Notes: generated by a model from the letters alone, not told the origin. A DNA stretch of 7,422 bases from Parachlamydia sp. (GCA_021298935.1 JAJTHR010000041.1:1-7422); one strand, 5' to 3'. Positions 1 to 7,129 are shown, counted from the stretch's first letter. Translations and numbers: made by a program.

Positions 1-110
1 AAATTTGACTTGTGATCACCTTCATCTTTAAAAGATCTCTCCTTGTTGATATTCAAAGATATCAACTTCGAAAAGATCTTTTAAATCTGAAGCGCTGACA
101 AGTCAACTTT
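1..110. repeat. Long imperfect palindrome (about 52-bp arms, 6-nt loop), possible MITE remnant or terminator
   Basis: Bases 1-52 pair with 59-110 around a 6-nt loop (53-58, tcaaag). The centre is perfect for 8 bp (gttgatat / atatcaac), a 12-bp block tttaaaagatct (27-38) pairs perfectly with 74-85, and the outer 13 bp (1-13 with 98-110) match at 12 positions. Overall roughly three quarters of arm positions pair, with a one-base register shift in the middle. The right edge coincides with the stop codon of the truncated DHH phosphoesterase gene, two of whose stop-codon bases lie inside the repeat. The left arm reaches the window edge, so the true boundary and any target-site duplication cannot be seen. 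It could be a small non-autonomous mobile element that cut the gene short, or a large hairpin ending the transcript. The palindrome itself is certain; its role is inference. Confidence 0.7.
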
Positions 111-489
111 ATGGTTTTATTTTTGGGAAATGGTATAACTTATTGTGATCGACCATCACTACTCGAAGTCTTCTCTTTAAGCTTAAGCTTTCTAAAGCAG
201 CCATGTGTTCTTTGTATAAAATTCGATTGGGATCAATATTAAGGGTTTTGAAAGTATGCATAACATGTTTACGCAAATAGAGTTCAGATTGAAAAATATT
301 GATCAAAGGGATCCATAAATCATTTTTATGATTTGCGTAGGAATAGGTCAATGCACTGACAATAGAATCCATGTCGGCGGATTCGTTACCCATAACAAGA
401 TAGATGAGTTCATTTGATGAATAGCTTCTATGGATAAATGTCTCATATACCTTTTTAAGGTATTCCGAAATGGTAGCTGAATAGTTCAT
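109..489 (-). CDS. Truncated PRUNE/PPX1-like DHH phosphoesterase (N-terminal part only)
   Basis: The 126-residue product resembles the N-terminus of the PRUNE/PPX1 branch of the DHH superfamily, metal-dependent phosphoesterases that include exopolyphosphatases. Visible features are the metal-binding motif GNESADMDS (residues 34-42) followed by IVSALTYSY, a segment IPLINIFQSELYLRK (60-74) of the type seen in PRUNE proteins, and VMVDHN (111-116) at the place of the family DHH motif, with Asn replacing the last His. Full-length members run to about 350 residues or more, with a further metal-binding Asp motif and a C-terminal DHHA2 domain. Both are absent, because the reading frame stops ten residues after the DHN motif, at the edge of a long palindrome. 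The ATG at 489-487 follows AGGGGG (500-505) by 10 nt. The gene lies 139 nt downstream of vgrG and probably has its own promoter. It is most likely a non-functional remnant; a short functional protein is less likely. PRUNE-type proteins are best known from eukaryotes, so transfer from a host is possible but untested. Confidence 0.65.
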   Translation of the reverse strand: MNYSATISEYLKKVYETFIHRSYSSNELIYLVMGNESADMDSIVSALTYSYANHKNDLWIPLINIFQSELYLRKHVMHTFKTLNIDPNRILYKEHMAALESLSLKRRLRVVMVDHNKLYHFPKIKP

Positions 490-628
490 ATAAACCTAAC
501 CCCCTAAAGTTATTCCATTTTCATAGTAAGGCAAAAAAATTTACTTTTTCTACTATAACATCCCTTCTTTAGAAGATCTCTACAAAATCAGCCGATCGGA
601 TTTTTGCAGACACATTTTGATTTAAATT
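490..628. other. Intergenic spacer between vgrG and the DHH gene
   Basis: This AT-rich stretch has no convincing reading frame. It holds the candidate extended -10 promoter (552-560), the AGGGGG ribosome-binding site of the DHH gene (500-505) and a small weak hairpin (583-606) around the palindrome ccgatcgg. No strong intrinsic terminator follows vgrG, so some read-through into the DHH gene is possible. No PAAR or effector gene is present here. Confidence 0.6.
552..560 (-). promoter_or_regulatory. Candidate extended -10 promoter for the DHH gene
   Basis: On the minus strand the sequence reads TGTTATAGT, an extended -10 element (TGn followed by TATAGT, five of six matches to TATAAT). It lies about 60 nt upstream of the DHH gene start, in the spacer after vgrG. 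No good -35 hexamer is seen 16-18 nt upstream, which is tolerable for an extended -10 promoter. It suggests the gene is transcribed separately from the T6SS operon. Confidence 0.4.
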
Positions 629-2605
629 TTAACCACCAAGCTTGACTGCCGGGGCCGCGATATTTGCCACCTTTGTTTTTACATCAAACTTGTTCTTTCC
701 TTCCTGGACGATAGAATCGGAGGCTTCAAATGAAATGATTTCCGATTTAATGGAAAACTTTTTGCATTCAATTAACACTGAATCGGGTTTTTGGGTGATT
801 GTGCTCGTTCCGTCGCTCCCTTTACAGGTATGAATGAGGGATGTTCCATCAAATACAATTTGCTGCAGGTTGCCCGCATCTTTGTCTTCCAGGGTCAATG
901 AAAACCCCGATTCATGGTTGAGATTAATGGAGAGAGTCTTTTTATCTTTTTCATCCACGCTGATCAGAATATCTTTTTCTTTAATCTCTATCGTCTGAAT
1001 CTGTTCTTTTGAGGAGGCTTGCCTGATTGTATAAAAGGAATCTTTGCCATCATATTCATGGCGCATAATGGTGTACTGATCCTTTTCTACATTGGCCGCC
1101 AGAACAATTTGATTCCCTTGTATTCCGGCAGGCAGACGGGCAAGGGGGTCCCAGTCAATCGGCCGTTCGATCCGGGCGGTATGGAAATGCAGGGAGAGCA
1201 TCACTTTTGTATCTTTAATAAATGGATAGTAGTACTGACCGGAATAGGAAGGGACAAAGGGGGCCACGACATTTTTATTCTCGGCCAAGGGTACTTGAAT
1301 CAGATATTGGCCCTGAGGGGCTTTTTCCGATTCCAGTATTTTAAAAGTGGATTGCTCCTTCTCGCCAATGTCGCAAAACACCTTTCCTTGCACATAGAAG
1401 GGAAAAGCGGGAGGGGTAAAGCGCGGCCACTCTGCATAAGCTGCCTCTTCTTCTTCCAGGCGAATTCTCACATAAAAATTGTACCCTTGTATCTCCTTAA
1501 CGACCTCTTCGGTCACCCCCACTTTATTGGCAATGAGGTCTACGTGACGTATCCTAAAGTTTTTATCTTTAAAGCAAGCATCCTGGCTCCAGTTCCCCTC
1601 CTTATCCCCTTTAAATTTGATAAAGGAGCCGGGTGTCAACTTATCTAGCTGGATTTCGTCTGTAAATTGTATCAGATGAATTTCGACTTCATTTTTGTCA
1701 GAATAAAGAACGGAATTGATTTTTTCCTGCGCCTGCTCAGGAAATACCCGATAGTGGCCCGGATCAAAGATTTCCCGCCGCACCGATTGAAAAGGGTGCT
1801 CATTTTCCTTGTCTTCCGGATCTAAAGTGTCTGCCGTATGCTTGAGTGTTTTTTCATTATAGCGCGCTGCAGGAGAAAAAATACAAAGCGGGGGAGTGCA
1901 GTCCCATTCTCCAATTTCCAGCGGGGGGCCGGAAGCCTCTTTTTTCTTTCCGGTAATAGTGTAATGGTGTTCTTTGTAATCATATTCCAAAAGGCCGTTT
2001 TCCTGATGCAAATACCAAATTAAAAAGGCATAAAAATGGGTTTGTTCTTCAGCTTTCAACCAATATTTATGCTGTAGCGAAAAGGCGGTCACAGGGTGCT
2101 TTACCTCAATGGGATCCCATTTATAGTTCATGGTGATTTCCGGATTGATATGCTTTTCAATCACATCTTTCATCGACTCATCGACATAAATATTTGTCGG
2201 AAAATGCTGCTCCCACGTCGCCTTGGCATGATCAAAGAAAGTTATTTCATACACCCGATGCGCTTGGCTTAACTTAGCAAGGTTGGAGGGGAGCCGTCTA
2301 AAATTTTTGTCGGTCAGTATGCCTTTAAATTCGATGATAGGATCTGTGCCTTTTTCAATCGAGGTAGGCTTAAAGCCAAGCTTGGCTTTGATAATTTTAG
2401 GGCTTGTCAGGATTCCATACATCTCCTCATTCTCAAAGGTTGAAAACTGCACTTCGCAGCAATAGCCATAAGAATGAAGTCGCAGGCGAAATTTTTCAAT
2501 ATTCCCTGTGGGTATCTCGGCCTCTTCCCCGTCTGCTTCCAATTTTAGCGAAAGGAAAAGATTTGATTCGAAGTAGGAGTATATTTTTGAAAGGGAATCA
2601 TTCAT
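629..2605 (-). CDS. vgrG: VgrG/TssI-type T6SS spike protein (divergent)
   Basis: VgrG forms the trimeric spike on the Hcp tube and is expelled when the sheath contracts. The 658-residue product fits the family layout. Residues about 1-390 correspond to the gp27-like part, including VYEITFFDHAKATWEQHFP (118-136) and an LIWYLHQENGLLEYDY stretch (195-210) that matches the family segment describing a one-sided, E/NG-containing strand pair. Residues about 400-490 look like the gp5-like OB fold (FYVQGKVFCDIGE, then LIQVPL, then HTARIERPIDWDP where the family usually has a GDPDRPV-like turn). Residues about 495-658 are short alternating hydrophobic strands (ILISV, TLSINL, FSLTL, VLIECKKFSI, ISFEA) expected of the beta-helical spike, ending KLGG. 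No extension carrying an effector or PAAR domain is present, so effectors would have to bind separately. The ATG at 2605 overlaps the tssE stop as ATGA, with GAGGT (2612-2616) 6 nt upstream. Similarity is remote, but order and context support the call. Confidence 0.8.
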   Translation of the reverse strand: MNDSLSKIYSYFESNLFLSLKLEADGEEAEIPTGNIEKFRLRLHSYGYCCEVQFSTFENEEMYGILTSPKIIKAKLGFKPTSIEKGTDPIIEFKGILTDKNFRRLPSNLAKLSQAHRVYEITFFDHAKATWEQHFPTNIYVDESMKDVIEKHINPEITMNYKWDPIEVKHPVTAFSLQHKYWLKAEEQTHFYAFLIWYLHQENGLLEYDYKEHHYTITGKKKEASGPPLEIGEWDCTPPLCIFSPAARYNEKTLKHTADTLDPEDKENEHPFQSVRREIFDPGHYRVFPEQAQEKINSVLYSDKNEVEIHLIQFTDEIQLDKLTPGSFIKFKGDKEGNWSQDACFKDKNFRIRHVDLIANKVGVTEEVVKEIQGYNFYVRIRLEEEEAAYAEWPRFTPPAFPFYVQGKVFCDIGEKEQSTFKILESEKAPQGQYLIQVPLAENKNVVAPFVPSYSGQYYYPFIKDTKVMLSLHFHTARIERPIDWDPLARLPAGIQGNQIVLAANVEKDQYTIMRHEYDGKDSFYTIRQASSKEQIQTIEIKEKDILISVDEKDKKTLSINLNHESGFSLTLEDKDAGNLQQIVFDGTSLIHTCKGSDGTSTITQKPDSVLIECKKFSIKSEIISFEASDSIVQEGKNKFDVKTKVANIAAPAVKLGG

Positions 2606-2970
2606 CCATCTACCTCAAGGCTGTAGGATTTATTTTGCTGATGAAAACTTAATTGAAAGGAACAGGATTTATTTTCTATTTTGCATTTGATTGTAAAAGA
2701 TAAATAAAACCTGCTTGCGCTAGGTTTTGGGAGAACTTCTATATGGCTGATTCTTTTTTCATATTTTTCAAAGCAGATTTTGATGTCTTCCATAATTTGC
2801 AAAGTAATTTTTCGATCCGACCCCAAATAAATGTACGAATCAAGGCCTAGGTCTTGCGGATAACTCCCATACCCCTTTTTGGTATTCAGAAGATCGCACA
2901 AATGTTCAAAGATGTTTTCTTGAAAAGGGACTTTTCGAGTCTCTTGCCTGAATTTACTTAGGATGCTCAT
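2602..2970 (-). CDS. tssE: TssE, gp25-like T6SS baseplate protein
   Basis: TssE is the T6SS counterpart of phage T4 gp25, the lysozyme-like-fold baseplate protein that seeds sheath assembly. The 122-residue product is of typical to slightly short length. It contains the family pattern: a helix with HLCDLLNTKKGYGSYPQDLGL (residues 23-43), matching the usual LLNTR-G-(x)n-YGLPD stretch; then IMEDIKICFEKYEKRISHIEV (59-79), matching the region where family members have an I-x-x-YEPRL-x-x-V motif, here YEKRI; and two closing beta strands (RFYLSFTIKCKI, CSFQLSF). The conserved Pro-Arg of YEPRL is changed to Lys-Arg. The ATG at 2970 lies 8 nt after the tssK stop; its Shine-Dalgarno GGAGGT (2981-2986) sits inside the last codons of tssK, so translation is probably coupled. 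The gene ends in an ATGA overlap with vgrG. Confidence 0.82.
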   Translation of the reverse strand: MSILSKFRQETRKVPFQENIFEHLCDLLNTKKGYGSYPQDLGLDSYIYLGSDRKITLQIMEDIKICFEKYEKRISHIEVLPKPSASRFYLSFTIKCKIENKSCSFQLSFHQQNKSYSLEVDG

Positions 2971-2978
2971 CTTAAGGC

Positions 2979-4217
2979 TTACCTCCAGTAAATGAACCCT
3001 TGGACTTCATGAAAATCATTATCTACCGAAAAGGCAACCTTGCCTTCGGCTAAGGCATGGTCCCATTCAGAATCTTTTTGGATTTTGTAAACATGCGCAT
3101 GTCTCGAAAAATTGTTATTAAAGGGAGCAGATTCTAGTCGGAGGAGCACAACGCCGGTTAAGGCAAAGCGGTGTACATTGAATAAACGTGAATGGGCCGC
3201 CATCCGTAGGCCCTCGATAGGCGCTTTAATTTTCGGATCGGAATATTGAGCGACCAGATAGATTTCACTCGTTTCATACAAGTCCTGAGGCATTCTTTCC
3301 GATACATAGCAGTTTTGTTTTTTCTCAAATTTAATCGAGGAAAGCTTCTCATTTTTCGGTTTAAGATACTGGATGAGCAATTCAACCAATTTGGAAAAAA
3401 GAGGGGAAAGCTTATCGTGCTGATAAGGAATGACGTTAAAATCGGGCAGATCCAGAAACATCAAAGCTAAAGCATTCAGGAAGTGAGTCAATTTTTCATA
3501 AAGATAATAGGGGTGCGTGATGATGTTGCGGTCCATATTCATAAGGAATTGCCGGATGCTTGCCACTTCCAGCAAGCACAGCTTTGAATTGAGCGTGCGC
3601 TGCTCAAAGACCTTTCCGGAGCTTGATTCGAGCTCCAGTTCTCTCTGAAAGCTTTCAAGGATGGTGCGAATGGTTGAGAGCTTGCTTGTTAAAAAAGGGT
3701 GGTTCAAAATGGTGAAGAGAGGCGGGGAATAGTCCTCGCATAACTTCCAGCGGTTTTCCACATCTTTTTCAAATTCGCCGAGCTTGATGCTGACCTTTCC
3801 TGCATAGAGATGATGTTCATTGGTCAAGACCAAGTTATGAACGGCATAGCTGATTTTCTCTTCCTCATCTCCTGATTCGGCAAACACATTATGTTGGGAA
3901 GCCCCTTTTAATAAATGCAAATAGAGGGTGAGTTGATTAACCCCTGATAAATTGAGGTCGTAGGTATTGATGTTTCCATTATCAGGGACATCGACCAGGT
4001 CTCCGCTTGGAAAGATGACCGTGAGTTTATTAATGGAAACGACACCCTGGGAGAGAAGCTTGTCATCCCATTTCAAATTTCCAATGCCAAAGTAGGGGAT
4101 GCCAAGGTTTTGAATATAAAAATTCAAATTGGCGAGTAAAGCATCTTCTTGTGCGACTAAATGAAGAGGGAGCAGGGGTTGGCCTAATTGCCAATCGACT
4201 CGTTTTAGCTGTTGCAT
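2979..4217 (-). CDS. tssK: TssK, T6SS baseplate component linking to the membrane complex
   Basis: TssK is the trimeric baseplate protein that ties the T6SS tail to the TssJLM membrane complex, through an N-terminal shell domain like phage receptor-binding proteins. With the ATG at 4217 the product is 412 residues, a little shorter than the usual 440-450. The start VDWQLGQPLLPLHL (residues 7-20) matches the family opening (W-x-x-G-x-L-L-x-P-x-H), followed by LTVIFPSGDLVDVP (65-78). The middle has the helical THPYYLYEKLTHFLNALAL (234-252) and IPYQHDKLSPLFSKLVELL (263-281), typical of the family. The C-terminal domain includes ALTGVVLLRLESAP (352-365). Start choice: an upstream in-frame TTG at 4226 lacks a ribosome-binding site; the ATG has GGGG (4221-4224) only 3 nt away, so both are poor and expression may be low. 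The gene is 80 nt downstream of hcp, with a hairpin between them. Confidence 0.88.
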   Translation of the reverse strand: MQQLKRVDWQLGQPLLPLHLVAQEDALLANLNFYIQNLGIPYFGIGNLKWDDKLLSQGVVSINKLTVIFPSGDLVDVPDNGNINTYDLNLSGVNQLTLYLHLLKGASQHNVFAESGDEEEKISYAVHNLVLTNEHHLYAGKVSIKLGEFEKDVENRWKLCEDYSPPLFTILNHPFLTSKLSTIRTILESFQRELELESSSGKVFEQRTLNSKLCLLEVASIRQFLMNMDRNIITHPYYLYEKLTHFLNALALMFLDLPDFNVIPYQHDKLSPLFSKLVELLIQYLKPKNEKLSSIKFEKKQNCYVSERMPQDLYETSEIYLVAQYSDPKIKAPIEGLRMAAHSRLFNVHRFALTGVVLLRLESAPFNNNFSRHAHVYKIQKDSEWDHALAEGKVAFSVDNDFHEVQGFIYWR

Positions 4218-4245
4218 AGACCCCAAAATTAATGGATTGAAAGGA

Positions 4246-4269
4246 GGGGAAAGACCGCTGGCCTTCCCC
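4246..4269 (-). other. Hairpin in the hcp-tssK gap
   Basis: On the minus strand the 3' flank of the tube gene can fold GGGGAAGG (4269-4262) with CTTTCCCC (4253-4246), eight pairs including one G-T, around an 8-nt loop. No long T-run follows directly, so it is at best a leaky terminator; it could instead protect the upstream message. Either role would raise tube protein output over tssK. The stem is seen directly; the role is inferred. Confidence 0.45.
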
Positions 4270-4297
4270 GCTCATTTCGTTAACGACAATCAAGGAC

Positions 4298-4888
4298 TTA
4301 AGCGTCAGTCACACCTGCACGACGTGCAAACGGAGAATTAGCTGTAAAAGCAATATGCAATTCCTGCTCTTCTCCTTCACTCTTAGGAGTTAATGAACCG
4401 TTGATTTGGAAGTTCAAAGGTTGTTGAACAACTCTGTCAGGTTCGTTGCTGATAGCTATTTTTGTGCCTTTAGTGATGACACAACGAATTTTTTGCTCGT
4501 TTGAGTGAAATGTCTTAAAGAATTTCTTCGTCGGGTAGTCATAACCATAAATAATGTACTCGATCTCTATTTCAGAACCACCTGTAAGCGATGAAAGAGC
4601 TTCTTGCATCGCTGCTTTGTTGGCCGGAGAGACTCTCAAGCTAAAACTGATAGGATCTGTCGGGCCGCCTTCCCAGCCAATATAATCAAAAACTCCTGCA
4701 ACTTTTACCTTTGATTCAGGATCCATCGGATTAGGTACCGATGTATCAACCAAAAGGTCTTTTCCTGCATTTGTAAAACTAAAATTCATGAGGTGTCCAA
4801 CATAACCTGTCGTTCCAAGCACAAAGTTGTACCCGGATACTGCATCGCAACGGATGTCGATGCTTTCGAAGTGTTTTACTTCCGCCAT
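4298..4888 (-). CDS. hcp: Hcp-like T6SS tail-tube protein (putative TssD)
   Basis: Hcp forms the hexameric rings that stack into the inner tube of the T6SS and are secreted. This 196-residue product follows tssC directly, the usual place for hcp, and is predicted soluble with alternating beta strands and no signal peptide. Hydrophobic, strand-forming stretches include FVLGTTGYVGHLMNFSF (22-38) and EIEIEYIIYGYDYP (106-119), and a central helix-like NKAAMQEALSSLTG (88-101) fits the one-helix beta-barrel plan of tube proteins. It is longer than common Hcp proteins (about 160-170 residues), and I do not recognise a specific Hcp subfamily, so the identification rests partly on context. The ATG at 4888 has AAGGA 7 nt upstream and starts 43 nt after tssC, far enough for independent initiation. 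A different tail-tube or tube-adaptor protein is the alternative. Confidence 0.65.
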   Translation of the reverse strand: MAEVKHFESIDIRCDAVSGYNFVLGTTGYVGHLMNFSFTNAGKDLLVDTSVPNPMDPESKVKVAGVFDYIGWEGGPTDPISFSLRVSPANKAAMQEALSSLTGGSEIEIEYIIYGYDYPTKKFFKTFHSNEQKIRCVITKGTKIAISNEPDRVVQQPLNFQINGSLTPKSEGEEQELHIAFTANSPFARRAGVTDA

Positions 4889-4931
4889 TTTGTTTTCCTT
4901 TTCTATGTTGTTTTGGGATCACACTAATTAA

Positions 4932-6443
4932 TTAACCAAGTCTTGCATCAAGTCTAAGCTCAACATCCATCCCTTCCATTTGGAGATGGGGCAGAACTGA
5001 AATGCAGCAATCATAAAAACCAATTCGTCCTTCTCTTTCCTTCACGTCAATTAAGGCCGCTTTAAAAGGATAGCGTCTTAACGTCCGGTCATCAGGATTA
5101 GTAATTGCCGTCACGTAGCTAAGAATCCAGTTATTCAATATTTTTTTGATATAATTGGCGTCTGCTGTGCTACCGATGTTGTCCCGGGCAATGCTTTTGA
5201 CGTAATGGGCGATCCGTGTAATAGAGAAGGTGTAGGGCAAGTTGCAGACGAGCTGCGCATTTTCTGAATCTTTCGGATCTTTAAATTTTTTCGGCCTTTT
5301 CAACGATTGAGCGCTAAAAAAGCAGGCATCACCTGTCCCTTTGCGATAAATCAGGGGAATGAATCCGCAATTTGCAAATTCAAGTTCACGATAGTCAGGT
5401 ATGGCCATTTCGACAGGAATCTTGATTTCTTCTTCCCCGCGAATGTTAAATGTATGCACGGGCAGTCCTGAAATCAATCCTCCCCCTTTTGGCCCTCTCA
5501 GATATTGGCACCAGCCAGACGATTGAAAGGATTTTACCATGTTTTTGGCAAAAAGGATGGCCGAGTTACCCCACAAGTATTTACTGTGGTCGTCACCCCA
5601 GGTGGACTCTGTGAAGTTGAAGTTTCTGCAAGGGTTAGTCACCGGATGCCAAGGCAAGCGGAGCACATAGGAAGGCAGGCATAATCCTAAATAGGCAGCT
5701 TCTTCACTATCCCTCAGGGCATTGAAGGCAGAATACTTAGGATGGTTCATTAAACCTTCTAAATCCTTGATGGAAGCCAGTTCTTCAATTGAATCGCATC
5801 CAAAGAACTTTGGAGAGGCGCTGCTTACAAATGGACAGTGGCTGGCATTGGCAATTTTTGCCATGACTTTTAACCATTTGAGATCAGCAGGCGTATGTTC
5901 AAATTCATACAAGCCGATCATCGATCCGAACGGCTTGCCGCCATATTGATCATACTCGCTGACATAAGCTTTCTGGAACATGGCAGAGCCGGTAAAATCG
6001 ACAGAATTATTTTCAAAATCTTCCTGGAGCTCTTGCTTGGATACATCGAGCATGTCGATCATGACATTGGCGCGGAAATTAGTGCCTGAAATCAGGTCAA
6101 AAAGCCCTCTCCACGTTGATTCGAGTTTCTTGAAATTATCATTATGAATGATTTCATTGACCTGATCGTTGATCATGGTATTAAGTTGTGAAATCAAATC
6201 CTGCACTTTACCTTTATCCAGCCGCTGGCTGCCTGAGTCGACGTTCCAAATGATTGTGGCAAGTGATGAAATCAAGCGTGCCGCATCTGAAACTTCTTCG
6301 TTAACGTCAAGGAGACCGTCGCTGATCATGGGGACGAGGGCTTGCTCTTCATCGTATGAAGCGATTTTAAGGCTTTTTAGGAAATCATCGATTTCCAATT
6401 CCTCAACTATCGGCTCTTCCACTGCTGTCAAAACTTGACTCAT
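4932..6443 (-). CDS. tssC: TssC (VipB), large subunit of the T6SS contractile sheath
   Basis: TssC pairs with TssB to build the contractile sheath in the cytoplasm. The 503-residue product has the expected length and strong family motifs in order: KLESTWRGL (residues 106-114), PFGSMIGLYEF (171-181), a HCPFVSSASPKFFG block (202-215), LGLCLPSYVLRLPW (252-265), WCQYLRGPKGGG (311-322), IPDYRELEFANCGFIPLIYR (348-367), the NLPYTFSITRIAHYVKSIARDNIG stretch (401-424) and a C-terminal FKAALIDVKEREGRIGFYDC (460-479) followed by VELRLDARL. No key block is missing. The start overlaps the tssB stop as ATGA, and GGAGGAG (6451-6457) sits 7 nt upstream, so translation is coupled and efficient. This is the best-conserved gene in the operon and the firmest call. 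Confidence 0.96.
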   Translation of the reverse strand: MSQVLTAVEEPIVEELEIDDFLKSLKIASYDEEQALVPMISDGLLDVNEEVSDAARLISSLATIIWNVDSGSQRLDKGKVQDLISQLNTMINDQVNEIIHNDNFKKLESTWRGLFDLISGTNFRANVMIDMLDVSKQELQEDFENNSVDFTGSAMFQKAYVSEYDQYGGKPFGSMIGLYEFEHTPADLKWLKVMAKIANASHCPFVSSASPKFFGCDSIEELASIKDLEGLMNHPKYSAFNALRDSEEAAYLGLCLPSYVLRLPWHPVTNPCRNFNFTESTWGDDHSKYLWGNSAILFAKNMVKSFQSSGWCQYLRGPKGGGLISGLPVHTFNIRGEEEIKIPVEMAIPDYRELEFANCGFIPLIYRKGTGDACFFSAQSLKRPKKFKDPKDSENAQLVCNLPYTFSITRIAHYVKSIARDNIGSTADANYIKKILNNWILSYVTAITNPDDRTLRRYPFKAALIDVKEREGRIGFYDCCISVLPHLQMEGMDVELRLDARLG

Positions 6444-7000
6444 AGCTGTTCTCCTCCGATTTCAATGCTTTTACTTCCTTCCAATGCAAGCTGTTTATTT
6501 GGAATGCGATAATTGGAAAAGTTCTGTAGTTTTTCCCTCATCTGCTGCAATAAGGCGTCGCTTGAAAAAAGCTTATTTAATAAAGCTGCAAATTCTTTTT
6601 TGTTAGCCACATTGGATTGAATCTCTTCCAAAAGTTTTTTCAGCAATAGCAAAGAGCGGATTTGGGGTACTTGCTTGGCCACTTCTTCCGGAGAAAAAGA
6701 ATTCAGATTTTCAAGTTTCAATTGAACGCGCATATCCTGGCCGCTTGGATTGATTTTATCCTGAACGACCATGTCGACTTCGACACCCATGTCTTTCATG
6801 ATCTCATTGATGTTTGAGCCATTCAAAGATCTTAAGTTTCTTTCATCGAGATCAACTTTTCTATCTTTTGAGCTTCCTTGTGAAAAATCGCCTAAAACCA
6901 TCATGCGTAATGGGAGATCAACAACGGCTGGTTCACCATCTACTTCTGTTTTATAAGTAAGGGTGATACGTGATTTTGGGACTTCATCTTGTACTGACAT
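6440..7000 (-). CDS. tssB: TssB (VipA), small subunit of the T6SS contractile sheath
   Basis: TssB forms the sheath heterodimer with TssC. The 186-residue product shows the family pattern: RITLTYKTEVDGEPAVVDLP (residues 11-30), LRMMVLGDFSQG (31-42) matching the typical V-L-G-D-F-S motif, then the DLDERNL segment (50-56) and a long helical tail (about 105-165) that interlocks with TssC. Start choice: an in-frame GTG at 7033 would give 197 residues, but its nearest purine-rich site is too far upstream (about 20 nt), whereas the ATG at 7000 has GAGGAAG (7007-7013) 6 nt upstream and begins close to where family members begin, so the shorter form is preferred. It is the first gene of the operon and overlaps tssC by four bases. 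Confidence 0.95.
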   Translation of the reverse strand: MSVQDEVPKSRITLTYKTEVDGEPAVVDLPLRMMVLGDFSQGSSKDRKVDLDERNLRSLNGSNINEIMKDMGVEVDMVVQDKINPSGQDMRVQLKLENLNSFSPEEVAKQVPQIRSLLLLKKLLEEIQSNVANKKEFAALLNKLFSSDALLQQMREKLQNFSNYRIPNKQLALEGSKSIEIGGEQL

Positions 7001-7006
7001 AAATTT

Positions 7007-7013
7007 CTTCCTC
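7007..7013 (-). promoter_or_regulatory. Ribosome-binding site deciding the tssB start
   Basis: On the minus strand GAGGAAG lies 6 nt upstream of the ATG at 7000. It favours this start over the GTG at 7033, which has AAGGAGAG only about 20 nt upstream. Confidence 0.7.
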
Positions 7014-7129
7014 AATTTAAGGTTATCAATCACTACTCGTTTGTCTGAGGCTCTCCTTCACATTTGATTTGTGTAAGACGTATCAAGAAATTTAGAAAAA
7101 GATGTTACATCAACTTTTATTTTTGTGAA

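Noticed and set aside
1..108. Minus-strand frame reading SDLKDLFEVDIFEYQQGEIF, faintly like the start of a DHHA2 domain
   Set aside because: The match is short, lies inside the palindrome where codons are constrained by pairing, and is followed by three closely spaced in-frame stops. A decayed DHHA2 end is possible but cannot be supported from this stretch.
583..606. Weak hairpin after vgrG (caaaatc / gatttttg around ccgatcgg) as a terminator
   Set aside because: The stem is AT-rich with a bulge and no T-run follows it on the minus strand.
1019..1648. Plus-strand open frame of 209 residues inside vgrG
   Set aside because: It lies wholly opposite a well-supported coding gene, resembles no known family and has no convincing ribosome-binding site.
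4063..4293. Minus-strand frame of 76 residues across the hcp-tssK gap into tssK
   Set aside because: It overlaps the conserved N-terminal region of TssK in another frame and its product resembles nothing known.
4889..4931. Separate promoter for the tube gene in the 43-nt gap after tssC
   Set aside because: No -10/-35 pair with acceptable spacing is seen; only the ribosome-binding site is clear.
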